Assembly (NCBI GenBank): GCA_026874595.1
Contig: CM049322.1
Span: 3,085,900-3,149,899 of the forward strand
Source of the DNA: Sipunculus nudus
Taxonomy: Eukaryota > Annelida > Sipuncula > Golfingiida > Sipunculidae
Direction: 5' to 3'
DNA length: 64,000 bases
Shown piece after piece: positions 26,321 through 39,278 of this stretch. The notes beneath the pieces were generated by a model. It worked only from the letters and a program-made list of their open reading frames with translations. It was not told where the DNA came from and did not search any database. The stretch's first letter is position 1. Every line of letters starts with the position of its first letter. The position numbers and the translations under genes were made by a program.

Positions 26321-27880
26321 TTTAGCTCAGCTGACTGTAAGTCATCTGAGCTAATAGTGATAACTTTTTGTCCATCGTCCATCTGTCTATCTGTCCGTCC
26401 GTCCGTCTGTCCCTTTACCTGGCACAAATCGTAACCGCTTGACCTAGAATCTTGTAGCTTTACATTCTGAGAGGTCCATGAAAAATCTCCTTGGAAACCA
26501 GATATTAGGTCTCTGTTACCCATATCCTTTGAGCTATGGGGCCTCAAAGTACCCCCCAGAATATATCTCATTAACTTCATCACTGATGGTCATGATTTTT
26601 GCATACATATTGATCATGAGAAGTTTCATCACTTCCTGCAGACTGGTGGCGCCACCTGTATTTTTCGATTTTTTACACATTTTATTCTCTATTTTTTAGA
26701 CCTTTAAAAATGTGAACATCTGTTAACAGGGCACAAATCGTAAAGACTGGACCTTGAATCTTAATTCTTGACACACTGAGAGACCTATGAAAAGTCTCCA
26801 TGGAAACCAGAAATTAGGTCTCTGTTAACCGTATCTTTTAAGCTATGGGGCTCCCAATTATCCCCCCCCCCCCCCCAGAATAATGAAAAATTTGATAAAA
26901 ACAAACTGCAACATCTCAATAACTACAAAACTGATGGTCATGATTTTTGGCATACATATTAATCAAGAGATGTTCCATCAGTTCCTGCAAACTGGTGATG
27001 CCACTTGTATTTTTTCAAATTTTTACAATTTTTTTCTCTATTTTTGAGACCTTTAAGGATGTAGTTATCTGTCAACAGGGTTCAAATATGAACGACTGGA
27101 CCTAGAATCTTCATTCTTGATACACAGGGAGACCCATGAAAAGTCTACATGGAAACCTGAAATTAGGTCTCTGTTACCCATATCCTTTGAGCTATGGCAC
27201 TCCAAAGTAAAGCTCAGAATAATGGAAAAATTGATACAAAAGCTGAAGTATCTGAACAACTATTGCAGCGATCACCATAATTGTTTGTATTGATATTGAT
27301 CATGGAGTGTTTCATCAGTTTCTGCAGACTGGTGGCACCACCTGTATTTGTTCGGTTTTTTTTTACGAATTTTTTTCTCTATTTTTGAGACCTATAAAGA
27401 TATGAACATCTGTTAAAAGGGCACAAATCATAACAACTGGACCTAGAATCTTTATTCCTGACACACTAGGAGACCCAAGAAAAGTCTCCATGGAAACTTG
27501 AAATTAGATCTCTGTTACCCATATCCTTCAAGCTATAGGACTCTGAAGTATCCCTCAGAATAATGGACAATTTGATACAAAAGCTGAAGTATCTGAACAA
27601 CTAATGCAGAGTTCACCATGATTCTTTGCATGGATATTGACCATTAAGTGTTTTTTTTTTAGTTTCTGCAGAATGGTGGAACCACCTGTATTTTTTTTAA
27701 AGTTTATGCATTTTTTCTCTATTTTTGAGATATATAAATACAGTCACAATCTTGGCCTGTTGGTTAATCTGTTTGATGCTTTAGTTGAATGGGTATATAT
27801 TACCATTCAGATGATAAAATTTCCTTTGGCAAATCTCTTCCCAGTCAGCTGAGCGTCATGACCCATGGGTCACTTGTTTT
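26321..27880 (+). mobile_element. Interspersed element A: hairpin head, four internal tandem copies, conserved tail
   Basis: The head is a hairpin at 26,324-26,352 (AGCTCAGCTGAC paired with GTCATCTGAGCT), followed by a CCGT/GTCT simple repeat. Four diverged tandem copies of about 310-350 bp start near 26,422, 26,731, 27,081 and 27,421. Each holds a GCACAAATCRTAA-like start, a GAAACCNGANATTAGGTCTC stretch and a GGTGGCGCCACCTGTA-like end. The tail GTCATGACCCATGGGTCACT ends at 27,880. Head and tail recur elsewhere in the window. There is no coding capacity. The layout resembles non-autonomous tandem-repeat-carrying elements known from bivalves, but I cannot assign a family. Confidence 0.65.
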
Positions 27881-28265
27881 AATAGATTGAGACAAATTTA
27901 AATTTCTCAATCACCAATTCTGCTTAGTTGAATTCAGTGGTATATCAAAGTAAGCTCTTCTGATGTTTAATAAAAATAAAAACAATTTAATGTAAACAGT
28001 GAGATAACCATATATATTGGACATTGATTGGACCTCAACTGTGAAAACCTGTATTTTAATTATCTTTCCACTTCTGGTTTCCAGTTATATTCTGTTTTTT
28101 TTTTAGAAGTACTAATTAAATAAAGACCCCTTCATGACTGACAATATTTTACCAGGTGTACATCAAAAAGTAAAATGTTTGAAGGCAATACTTTTAATTA
28201 AATGAATTCCAGAATATTAACATTTAACATCTAAGGACATTAATGGTTAACACTTACAGGTTGTT
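27881..28265. other. Spacer, no feature seen
   Basis: AT-rich sequence between element A and the 29-bp array, with nothing recognisable. Confidence 0.4.
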
Positions 28266-29672
28266 AACAATAAATCAGGTAAAAACTTACAGCCTGTGTA
28301 CAGTCAGGTAAACAATTGCAGCCAGTGTACAGTCAGGTAAACACTCCCAGCCTGTGTACAGTCAGATAAACACTTGCATCCTGTGTACAGTCAGGTAAAC
28401 ACTTGCATCCTGTGTACAGTCAGGTAAACACTTGCATCCTGTGTACAGTCAGGTTAACACTTGCATCCTGTGTACAGTCAGGTAAACACTTGCATCCTGT
28501 GTACAGTCAGGTTAACACTTGCATCCTGTGTACAGTCAGGTAAGCACTTGCATCCGTGTACAGTCAGGTTAACACTTCCATCCTGTGTACAGTCAGGTTA
28601 ACACTTGCATCTGTGTACAGTCAGGTAAGCGCTTGCATCCTGTGGACAGTCAGGTACACATGCATCATGTTTGAAGTCAGGTAAACACTTGTATCCTGTG
28701 TACAATCAGGTTAACACTTGCATCCTGTGTACAGTCAGGTAAACACTTGCATCTGTGTACAGTCAGGAAGACACTTGCATCCTGTGGACAGTCAGGTACA
28801 CATGCATATCCTGTTTGAAGTCAGGTAAACACTTGCATCCTGTGTACAGTCAGAGAACCTGCATCTGTGTACAGTCAGGTAAACACGTGCATCCTGTGTA
28901 CAGTCAGGTTAACACGTGCATCCTGTGTACAGTCAGGTAAACACTTGCATCCTGTGTCCATTCAGGTTAACACTTGCATCCTGTGTACAGTAAGGTGAAC
29001 ACTTGCAGCCAGTGTACAGTCAGGTAAACACTAGCAGCCTGTGTACAGTCAGATGAACACTTGCATCCTGTCTACAGTCAGGTTAACACTTGCAGCCTGT
29101 GTACAATCAGGTAAACACTTGCATCCTGTGTACAGTCAGGTTAACACTTGTATCCTGTGTACAGTCAGAGAACCTGCATCTGTGTACAGTCAGGTTAACA
29201 CTTGCATCCTGTCTACAGTCAAGTTAACACTTGCATCCTGTGTACAGTCAGGTAAACACTTGCATCCTGTGTACAGTCAGGTAAACACTTGCATCCTGTG
29301 TACCGTCAGGTAAACATTTGCATCCTGTGTCCAGTCAGGTTAACACTTGCATCCTGTGTACAGTCAGGTTAACACTTGCATCCTGTGTACAGTCAGGTAA
29401 ACACTTGCATCCTGTGTCCAGTCAGGTTAACACTTGCATCCTGTGTACAGTCAGGTAAACACCTGCATCCTGTGTCCAGTCAGGTTAACACTTCCATCCT
29501 GTCTACAGTCAGGTTAACACTTGCATCCTGTGTACAGTCAGGTGAACACTTGCATCCTGTCTACAGTCAGGTAAACACCTGCATCCTGTCTACAGTCAGG
29601 TTAACATTTGTATCCTGTGTACAGTCAGGTTAACACTTGCATCCTGTGTACAGTCAGGTAAACACTTGTTAT
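28266..29672. repeat. 29-bp minisatellite, about 48 copies
   Basis: The unit contains ACTTGCATCCTGTGTACAGT followed by CAGGTAAAC or CAGGTTAAC. Several units carry 1-2 bp deletions (ATCTGTG, ATCCGTG) or shortened forms. The plus-strand ORFs of up to 90 codons arise because three 29-bp units keep one frame open. Many units contain CAGGTAAAC, which matches a 5' splice-site consensus on the plus strand. Confidence 0.95.
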
Positions 29673-29951
29673 TTTTTTCTCAAAAATCACTTTCATTCTT
29701 GACCCATGTTTATGGATTGAATAGGTATGATTTACTTGTACCAAAGTATGGATATTTTTTGGAAAGAAAATAGACATCCTGCATGAAAACCAACATCTTA
29801 AACAAGAAAAAAAACTTATATTAAATGGCATAAAAATCACCATTTAACATTAATTAAATTATATAAAAAATAGAAAGAAAGATATTTTGTATTTGCTGTA
29901 TTGAAAAAAAAAATCTAGATCTTGTATAAAATTTGCTAAAATTTTAAAAAT
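29673..29951. other. Spacer, AT-rich
   Basis: No gene. It leads into a copy of the interspersed element tail at 29,954. Confidence 0.4.
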
Positions 29952-29986
29952 ATCAGCTAAGTGCCATGACCCATGGGTCCCTTGTT
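29952..29986 (+). mobile_element. Second copy of the conserved element tail
   Basis: It contains GCCATGACCCATGGGTCCCT, nearly the same as the tail of element A at 27,846-27,880. The 29-bp array therefore lies between two tail copies. Confidence 0.6.
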
Positions 29987-30269
29987 ATTACCCCACCAAA
30001 GAGGTTATATTTTTGCCAGTTGGTTCGTTTGCCTGTAATTAAGATACATAACACCATAAGTTATTAACTGATTTTAATAAAATTTCAGGATAGCTCAGCA
30101 ATTTTACAAGGATCTAGTGATTTAATTGTGGCATGGATCCAGATCACCATCCAGATTGAAGAAGGTTTTTGTCTACAAAATGCTGCACTTCCAACAATGC
30201 AATATTAAGGCTGAGGTCAGTGCTCTCTGAGTGCCATACTATTTTGGATTTAATGTGATGTGGTTGGTG
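29987..30269. other. Spacer, no feature seen
   Basis: Short single-copy region before the 28-bp array. Confidence 0.4.
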
Positions 30270-33200
30270 TTAAGAAGTTAGGGTGAAAGCTGAAGTGAAG
30301 AAGTAACTGTGAGGATATTGATGTGACAAAGTAAAAGTGATGATGTGGGTATGATACAGTGACAGTGATGATGTTTGTATGTTACAGTGACAGTGATGAT
30401 GTTGATGTGATACAGTGACAGTGATGATGTAGGAGTGATACAGTGACAGTGATGATGTTTGGATGTTACAGTGACAGTGATGATGTTGATGTGATGTAGT
30501 GACAGTGATGATGTTGGTGTGATGTAGTGACAGTGATGATGCCGGTGTGATGTAGTGACAGTGATGATGTTGATGTGATACAGTGACAGTGATGATGTAG
30601 GAGTGATACAGTGACAGTGATGATGTTTGTATGTTACAGTGACAGTGATGATGTTGATGTGATACAGTGACAGTGATGATGTTTGTATGTTACAGTGACA
30701 GTGATGATGTTGATGTGATACAGTGACAGTGGTGATGTGAGTATGATACAGTGACAGTGATGATGTTGGTGTGATACAGTGACAGTGATGATGTGAGTAT
30801 GATACAGTGACAGTGATGATGTTGATGTGATACAGTGACAGTGATGATGTAGGAGTGATACAGTGACAGTGATGATGTTTGTATGTTACAGTGACAGTGA
30901 TGATGTTGATGTGATACAGTGACAGTGATGATGTTTGTATGTTACAGTGACAGTGATGATGTTGATGTGATACAGTGACAGTGGTGATGTGAGTATGATA
31001 CAGTGACAGTGATGATGTTTGTGTGATACAGTGACAGTGATGATGTGAGTATGATACAGTGACAGTGATGATGTTGATGTGATACAGTGACATTGATGAT
31101 GTAGGAGTGATACAGTGACAGTAATGATGTTTGTATGTTACAGTGACAGTGATGATGTTGATGTGATACAGTGACAGTGGTGATGTGAGTATGATACAGT
31201 GACAGTGATGATGTTGGTGTGATACAGTGACAGTGATGATGTGAGTATGATACAGTGACAATGATGATGTTGATGTGATACAGTGACAGTGATGATGTAG
31301 GAGTGATACAGTGACAGTGATGATGTTGATGTGATACAATGACAGTGATGATGTTTGTATGTTACAGTGACAGTGATGATGTTGATGTGATACAGTGACA
31401 ATGTTTGTATGTTACAGTGACAGTGATGATGTTGATGTGATACAGTGACAGTGGTGATGTGAGTATGATACAGTGACAGTGATGATGTCGGTGTGATACA
31501 GTGACAGTGATGATTTGAGAATGATACAGTGACAATGATGATGTTGATGTGATACAGTGACAGTGATGATGTTTGTATGTTACAGTGACAGTGATGATGT
31601 TGATGTTATACAGTGACAGTGGTGATGTGAGTATGATACAGGGACAGTGATGATGTTGGTGTGATACAGTGACAATGGTGATGTGAATATGATACAGTGA
31701 CAGTGATGATGTGAGTATGATACAGTGACAGTGATGATGTTGATGTGATACAGTGACAGTGATGATGTAGGAGTGATACAGTGACAGTGATGATGTTTGT
31801 ATGTTACAGTGACAGTGATGATGTTGATGTGATACAGTGACAGTGATGATGTTTGTATGTTACAGTGACAGTGATGATGTTGATGTGATACAGTGACAGT
31901 GGTGATGTGAGTATGATACAGTGACAGTGATGATGTTTGTGTGATACAGTGACAGTGATGATGTGAGTATGATACAGTGACAGTGATGATTTGAGTATGA
32001 TACAGTGACAATGATGATGTTGATGTGATACAGTGACAGTGATGATGTTTGTATGTTACAGTGACAGTGATGATGTTGATGTTATACAGTGACAGTGGTG
32101 ATGTGAGTATGATACAGGGACAGTGATGATGTTGGTGTGATACAGTGACAATGGTGATGTGAATATGATACAGTGACAGTGATGATGTTTGTATGTTACA
32201 GTGACAGTGATGATGTTGATATGATACAGTGACATTGATGATGTGGGTGTGATACAGTGACAGTGATGATGTTTGTGTGATACAGTGACAGTGATGATGT
32301 GAGTATGATACAGTGACAGTGATGATGTTGGTGTGATACAGTGACAATGGTGATGTGAATATGATACAGTGACAGTGATGATGTTTGTATGTTACAGTGA
32401 CAGTGATGATGTGGGTGTGATGCAGTGACAGTGATGATGTGGGTGTGATACAGTGACAGTGATGATGTGGGTGTGATACAGTGACAGTGATGATGTTGGT
32501 GTGATACAGTGACAGTGATGATGTGGGTGTGATACAGTGACAGTGATGATGTGGGTGTGATGCAGTGACAGTGATGATGTGGGTGTGATACAGTGACAGT
32601 GATGATGTGGGTGTGATACAGTGACAGTGATGATGTGGGTGTGATACAGTGACAGTGATGATGTGGTTGTGATACAGTGACAGTGATGATGTGGGTGTGA
32701 TACAGTGACAGTGATGATGTGGGTGTGATATAGTGACAGTGATGATGTTTGTGTGATACAGTGACAGTGATGATGTGGGTGTGATACAGTGACAGTGATG
32801 ATGTTTGTGTGATACAGTGACAGTGATGATGTGGGTGTGATACAGTGACAGTGATGATGTTTGTGTGATACAGTGACAGTGATGATGTTTGTGTGATACA
32901 GTGACAGTGATGATGTTTGTTTGATACAGTGACAGTGATGATGTAGGTGTGATACAGTGACAGTGGTGTTGTTTGTGTGATATAGTGACAGTGGTGATGT
33001 TTGTGTGATACAGTGACAGTGATGATGTTTGTTTGATACAGTGACAGTGATGATGTGGGTGTGATACAGTGACAGTGGTGTTGTTTGTGTGATATAGTGA
33101 CAGTGGTGATGTTTGTGTGATACAGTGACAGTGATGATGTAGGAGTGATACAGTGACAGTGATGATGTTTGTATGTTACAGTGACAGTGATGATGTTGAT

Positions 33201-35080
33201 GTGATACAGTGACAGTGATGATGTTTGTATGTTACAGTGACAGTGATGATGTTGATGTGATACGGTGACAGTGGTGATGTGAGTATGATACAGTGACAGT
33301 GATGATGTTGGTGTGATACAGTGACAGTGATGATGTGAGTATGATACAGTGACAGTGATGATGTTGATGTGATACAGTGACAGTGATGATGTAGGAGTGA
33401 TACAGTGACAGTGATGATGTTTGTATGTTACAGTGACAGTGATGATGTTGATGTGATACAGTGACAGTGATGATGTTTGTATGTTACAGTGACAGTGATG
33501 ATGTTGATGTGATACAGTGACAGTGGTGATGTGAGTATGATACAGTGACAGTGATGATGTTTGTGTGATACAGTGACAGTGATGATGTGAGTATGATACA
33601 GTGACAGTGATGATGTTGATGTGATACAGTGACATTGATGATGTAGGAGTGATACAGTGACAGTAATGATGTTTGTATGTTACAGTGACAGTGATGATGT
33701 TGATGTGATACAGTGACAGTGGTGATGTGAGTATGATACAGTGACAGTGATGATGTTGGTGTGATACAGTGAAAGTGATGATGTGAGTATGATACAGTGA
33801 CAATGATGATGTTGATGTGATACAGTGACAGTGATGATGTAGGAGTGATACAGTGACAGTGATGATGTTGATGTGATACAATGACAGTGATGATGTTTGT
33901 ATGTTACAGTGACAGTGATGATGTTGATGTGATACAGTGACAATGTTTGTATGTTACAGTGACAGTGATGATGTGGGTGTGATGCAGTGACAGTGATGAT
34001 GTGGGTGTGATGCAGTGACAGTGATGATGTTGATGTGATACAGTGACAGTGATGATGTAGGAGTGATACAGTGACAGTGATGATGTTTGTATGTTACAGT
34101 GACAGTGATGATGTTGATGTGATACAGTGACAGTGATGATGTGGGTGTGATACAGTGACAGTGATGATGTTTGTGTGATACAGTGACAGTGATGATGTGA
34201 GTATGATACAGTGACAGTGATGATGTTGGTGTGATACAGTGACAATGGTGATGTGAATATGATACAGTGACAGTGATGATGTTTGTATGTTACAGTGACA
34301 GTGATGATGTGGGTGTGATGCAGTGACAGTGATGATGTGGGTGTGATACAGTGACAGTGATGATGTGGGTGTGATACAGTGACAGTGATGATGTTGGTGT
34401 GATACAGTGACAGTGATGATGTGGGTGTGATACAGTGACAGTGATGATGTGGGTGTGATGCAGTGACAGTGATGATGTGGGTGTGATACAGTGACAGTGA
34501 TGATGTGGGTGTGATACAGTGACAGTGATGATGTAGGAGTGATACAGTGACAGTGATGATGTTGATGTGATACAATGACAGTGATGATGTTTGTATGTTA
34601 CAGTGACAGTGATGATGTTGATGTGATACAGTGACAATGTTTGTATGTTACAGTGACAGTGATGATGTGGGTGTGATACAGTGACAGTGATGATGTGGGT
34701 GTGATACAGTGACAGTGATGATGTGGGTGTGATACAGTGACAGTGATGATGTGGGTGTGATACAGTGACAGTGATGATGTGGGTGTGATACAGTGACAGT
34801 GATGATGTGGGTGTGATACAGTGACAGTGATGATGTGGGGGTGATACAGTGACAGTGCTGATGTTGGTGTGATACAGTGACAGTGATGATGTGGGTGTGA
34901 TACAGTGACAGTGATGATGTGGGTGTGATACAGTGACAGTGCTGATGTGGGTGTGATACAGTGACAGTTCTGATGTGGGTGTGATACAGTGACAGTGGTG
35001 ATGTTGGTTTGATACAGTGACCTTGGTGTTTTTGGTTTGATGCAGTGACAGTGGTGACGTTGATGTGGTGCAGTGTCCCC
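30270..35080. repeat. 28-bp minisatellite, about 170 copies, with nested higher-order repeats
   Basis: The unit contains GATACAGTGACAGTGATGAT followed by an eight-base variable part (GTGGGTGT, GTTTGTGT, GTTGATGT, GTAGGAGT, GTGAGTAT, or GTTTGTAT leading into GTTACAG). Variant order repeats at several scales. A nine-unit (252-bp) block recurs with GTAGGAG at 30,597, 30,849 and 31,101. A 17-unit (476-bp) block recurs with GTTATAC at 31,605 and 32,081. A block of about 0.8 kb around 30,597-31,420 recurs at an offset of 2,542 bp. Minus-strand ORFs (up to 561 codons, HHHCHC-type repeats) reflect a stop-free unit, not a gene. Confidence 0.97.
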
Positions 35081-36084
35081 TACAGTAGTTTTCACATAGC
35101 ATCCATCAATAAGTGAGCTTTTGGTGAAATATCTTAGGGATAGATGTTTGTATCAGCCTTAAACTATCCATGATTTTACCCCTTGGATAGCTTTGTTGCA
35201 GACAAGACAGGAGGCACCACTTCCTGAATATTATCCTAGAATACATATTTGCCTTTTCATCAGGAGTTTTTTCTATGTGTCCGAGTGAAATTTTGCATGT
35301 CCATATATCGTGGAATTATTTCATTCTTTGTACAAGACTGATGATGCCACATACATTAATCTTTATAATTTCATAAATATATGTCTTGGGATACTTGGGT
35401 TTCTCTGATGGGTTTCAACAAATGTGGAGGGTTGTCTCGTAAGGAAGGATTCCATGCATCACTTTATCCGTGCCTGTGTGATTTGGCAGATCCCTGCAGT
35501 TGCTTGTCCACTGCCTTTATTCCAGTTTTTGCACAGTCTGTGTTCCTGCTTATTTTTCAAAAGTAATTTTACATATCAGCTTGAATTCGTGCATGTTTAT
35601 ACATCTTGAATAGTTTCTTAGTATAAAACACTAGTGGCATATTGATTTTGGGTTACTTGCAACTGTGCACATAGGTCAAGATTGGTTGACATTTCTGCCC
35701 GCAGTTTTACATGTCCATACATTTATGACAGGTTTCTCATAAACAAAACCTATGGCACCACCTATGATAGTTTATTTTTTAGTTTACATAAATCACAGTA
35801 AATCAGGTGTGATTTGACATATCATCCTGAAATTGTGCATCTCCATACATCTCAGATAGCTGTGTCATATGTACAGGACTGATGGTGCAAACCTACAGTT
35901 GCTTTTGCCTTGCATGTATCTGTGATAATAATGCCAAAGTAGTTTGATACATCTGCATGAAATTTTATAATGTCCCTGCATACATCTCCAGTGGCTTTCT
36001 TGTACAAAAGAAAGGTGTTGACACCTATAATCATTTCTGCATAATGCACATCCATGTAATTATCTCAGGAGTATTTTTATACTC
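35081..36084. repeat. Degenerate interspersed repeat, loosely periodic
   Basis: Diverged copies about 160-190 bp apart share a TGCATGTCCATA(C/T)AT-like start and a TGGYRCCACC-like part (near 35,290, 35,590, 35,705, 35,835, 35,960). The phrases resemble those in element A and the 43-44.7 kb block. No gene seen. Confidence 0.4.
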
Positions 36085-36625
36085 AGGTTTAAAATATGTA
36101 GTACTTGTTTTGCGCATGTATATGTCAGACATGTAGTGCTTGTCTTGTGCATGTACATGTCGAGGGAAGAATGAGAATCTGGGAAGATCCAGAATCCTCC
36201 CGGGAAAAATCAGAAATTTCCCGGGAGAGACTGGAATTCTCATTTGTCCCAGGAAGAATGAGAATTCTCATTCTTCCTGGGAAGAATGAGATTCCCTTCA
36301 TACCATCTCATACCCATTATTCCCAGGAAAAATCAGAATTCTCATTTTTCCCGGGAGGATTCCGGATCTTCCAAGATTTTCATTCTCCTCTGGACATATA
36401 TGTCAGACATGTAGTGCTTGCCTGGTGCATGTACATATGTCAGACATGTAGTGCTTGCCTTGTGCATGTATATGTCAAACATGTAGTGCTTGCCTTGTCC
36501 ATGTATATGTCAGACATGTAGTGCTTGCCTTGTGCATGTATATGTCAAACATGTAGTGCTTGCCTTATGCATGTATATGTCAGACATGTAGTGCTTGCCT
36601 TGTGCATGTATATGTCAGACATGTA
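36085..36625. repeat. 35-bp minisatellite split by an insertion
   Basis: The unit contains CAGACATGTAGTGCTTGCCT and then TGTGCATGTATATGT. About two copies lie at 36,095-36,163 and about six at 36,396-36,625. The sequence between them is an unrelated palindromic insertion. Confidence 0.85.
36164..36395. mobile_element. Palindromic insertion inside the 35-bp array
   Basis: About 230 bp. The ends are imperfect inverted repeats: GAAGATCCAGAATCCTCCCG on the left, GAAGATCCGGAATCCTCCCG as the complement of the right end. At 36,247-36,282 there is a perfect 36-bp palindrome centred on GAGAATTCTC. The element is built of repeated GGGAAAAATCAGAATT / GAAGAATGAGAATTCTC modules in both orientations. Flanking bases (ACATGTC / ACATATATGTC) are array sequence, so a target duplication cannot be separated. 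Confidence 0.65.
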
Positions 36626-36849
36626 CTTGAAAAGTAATGGTCAAATAAGGGAAGGATTATAATTATTGTTTATCAAATTGCACAAGATTGCGTTATTTTC
36701 TATGGAGGATCAAGGGGGGGGGGGGCGGTATGGGAGGGGGGGGGGGGTGTCTCTGGGTGTCATGTCAGCATTCCTGGTTTTCCTGATTGGTGGAGAATGC
36801 GGGCTGAGGCTTATTTTCTAAGAGGCTCTGAATATCAGTGCAATGTTGA
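36626..36849. other. Spacer with G-runs
   Basis: Two poly-G tracts lie at about 36,714-36,747. No gene. Confidence 0.5.
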
Positions 36850-37715
36850 CATCATCATTATGATGGAGTGACAGGGATTATGTATGTGTGATTCAGTGAC
36901 AGGGATAATGTAGGTGTAATGTAGGGACAGGGATTATCTTGATGTGATGCAGTGAAAGGGATTATGTAGGTGTAATGCAGTAACAGGAATAATGAACGTG
37001 TAATGCAGTGACAGGGATTAAGTAGGTGTAATGCAGTGAAAGGGATTATGTAGGTGTAATGTAGGGACAGGGATTATGTTTGCGTGATAAGATGACAGGG
37101 ATTATGTAGGTGTAATGCAAATACAGAGATTATATAGGTGTAATGAAGTGACAGGGACTATGTAGGTGTAATGCAGTGACAGGGATTATGTATTTGTAAT
37201 GCAGTGAAAGGGATTATGTATGTGTAATACAGAGACAGGGATTATGTTGAAGTCAAAAGGTGACAGGGATTATGTGGGTGTAATGCAGTGACAGAGATTA
37301 TGTAGGTGTAATTAAGTGATAGGGACTCTGTAGGTGTAGTTCAGGGACAGGGATTATGTTAGTGTGATAAGGTGACAGGGATTTTGTTGGTGTACTGCAG
37401 TGACAGGGAATATGTAGGTGTAATGCAGTGACAGGGACTATGTAGGTGTAATACAGTGACAGGAATCATTTAGGTGTAATGCAGTGACAAGGATTATGCA
37501 GGTGTGATGCAGTGACAGGGATTATGTAGGTGTGATGCAGTGACAGGGATTATGTAGGTGTGGTGCAGTGACCAGGATTATGTAGGTGTGATCCTGCGAC
37601 GGGGATTATGTAGGTGTGATAGAGTAACAGTGATGTTGTTGGTGTGATGAAGTTACAGTGATGATGTTGGTGTGATGAAGTTACAGTGATGTTGTTGGTG
37701 TGATGAAGTATGAAA
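36850..37715. repeat. Diverged 28-bp minisatellite, about 31 copies
   Basis: The typical unit has GTGATGCAGTGACAGGGATT followed by ATGTAGGT. It aligns base for base with the 30.3-35.1 kb unit (GTGATACAGTGACAGTGATG then ATGTGGGT), differing at about five positions. Copies are much more heterogeneous than in the larger array. The last three units (37,621-37,710) revert to the GTGATGTTG type. Confidence 0.9.
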
Positions 37716-39278
37716 TATGGTTATCCTTTGCAATAATATTTTGATGTTAAAGAGACACAATCACCTGTCTGACTTTAATAAACAATAATAAACATAAGGT
37801 AATCCCTCGTAGCTTTTGTAAAAATAGTCCAGAAAACGTGGATAACACCGCACACAGGCTGCTCGTTTTGTCTATAACAACATGTTTCTAATATATGGAG
37901 GCCCACCAAAATAAGTAACACAAATTCAATGATCAACACCAAATTCTGGTGGTATATTAGATAATCTAGAGCTTTGCAAATGGGATTTTGCAACATGTTA
38001 AATTTGTACCTTTCCAGATTGTCAACTATGCTGTTTTCACAAACATGGTGTTGATAAAGAAGTTCATACATCCTTAATGGAGATGATTTAAGAAGTTTTC
38101 ATAACTAGAATAACCTTTAGGCCTTTAATATATACACAGAGGAAGCCATAAATCACATATATTATTTTCCAATAGTTAGGTGATTGGGCACCTTTAAACA
38201 GTTAAAATACAGTATCCAACATTTCTCCTGTTGTATTATACAGCATTGTACATCATTGTGCCATGCCGTCTTATGTGTCTTTTTTTCCAGGTCAGAGAAG
38301 AGGCTAAATCAAGTGCTGAGATTTGTGCAGAACAGAGCAAATGACTGGAGGAAATAAGCAATAAAATCAAGAGAAAATAGATAAGCAAGCGAAGGTGATG
38401 TTAACAATCAGCACAGAATTTACAGACAAAATACCTTTCTATTTTGGAATGTGTTGGTCATGGTAATGACGTTTACTGATATTATAGAAGATCGAGTGAT
38501 CAAGGTTTTGTGAAATATATATTCAACACAGCATGGCTGTTATTACATTTTCCACAATATTCGCTGAGTCATTGTGGCAGATTGCTGCATGTTGTTATGT
38601 AGATATAACCTGTGGACGTTACTTGTGCAATAAACTTTGTTGCCCTTGGTCCTTAAACTTTTAATACATTGAATGTAAGGAACACGAATATATATATATA
38701 TATCATTGTGAAACTTTGATGAGAGAGATAAGTAAGAGTGGTTGTAAATAAGTAATCTCAATGATGGCTGTGTCAAAAGAGGGTGATACTGATGTTAGAG
38801 ATGATGACAGTGATTATGTTAATGAAAAATGAAGACAGTGTGGACTATTGTGATAACATGGCTGGGGTGTTAGTGCCAGATAGTGACAGAGTTTATGTGG
38901 TTTCGGACGGAGAGAGTAATGACATTAACCCCTAAGCGAGAGCAGAGTTTCTTAAGAAGGATATATGTTGATTGATGTGCGTAAAAGAAACATAGATGAA
39001 AGCAATGATGAGGTAGGTGTGAGTTAAGAAGTGCTATGATGATGCTGGGGGTTCATGGGTCGGATAATTTGCTCTTGTTCGAAGGTTTGGGTATTTTATG
39101 TTGGTAAGAATAAAGAAACATACTTGATAAATGATGACAAAGACATTACGGCTAAAGGCTGATACAAAAAACTATATTTAATAAATGGAAGTTACAGAAC
39201 TAATACAGATATGATTTTTATATGAGGATAGGTGTCGATGAATATTATTTGTGATGAATATATATCGGTCATGCTGGT
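37716..39278. other. Intergenic region between the 28-bp array and the lectin gene
   Basis: No confident gene. A 98-codon ATG ORF on the minus strand at 37,775-38,071 contains one hydrophobic stretch but has no recognised family. A possible 3'-terminal exon on the plus strand is listed separately. Confidence 0.35.
38291..38357 (+). CDS. Possible small terminal exon, unknown gene
   Basis: A strong pyrimidine tract and acceptor (TCTTTTTTTTCCAG) is followed by an open stretch. In one phase it reads SEKRLNQVLRFVQNRAND then WRK and TAA at 38,355. AATAAA follows at 38,360-38,365. A second phase is also open but ends earlier (TGA at 38,342). No upstream exon was found, so this may be chance. Confidence 0.15.

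Noticed and set aside
30278-35102. His/Cys-rich minus-strand ORFs up to 561 codons
   Set aside because: Direct translation of the 28-bp repeat in several frames; no unique coding flank.
37775-38071. 98-codon ATG ORF with a hydrophobic stretch
   Set aside because: No family match, no splice support, and biased composition in AT-rich DNA.
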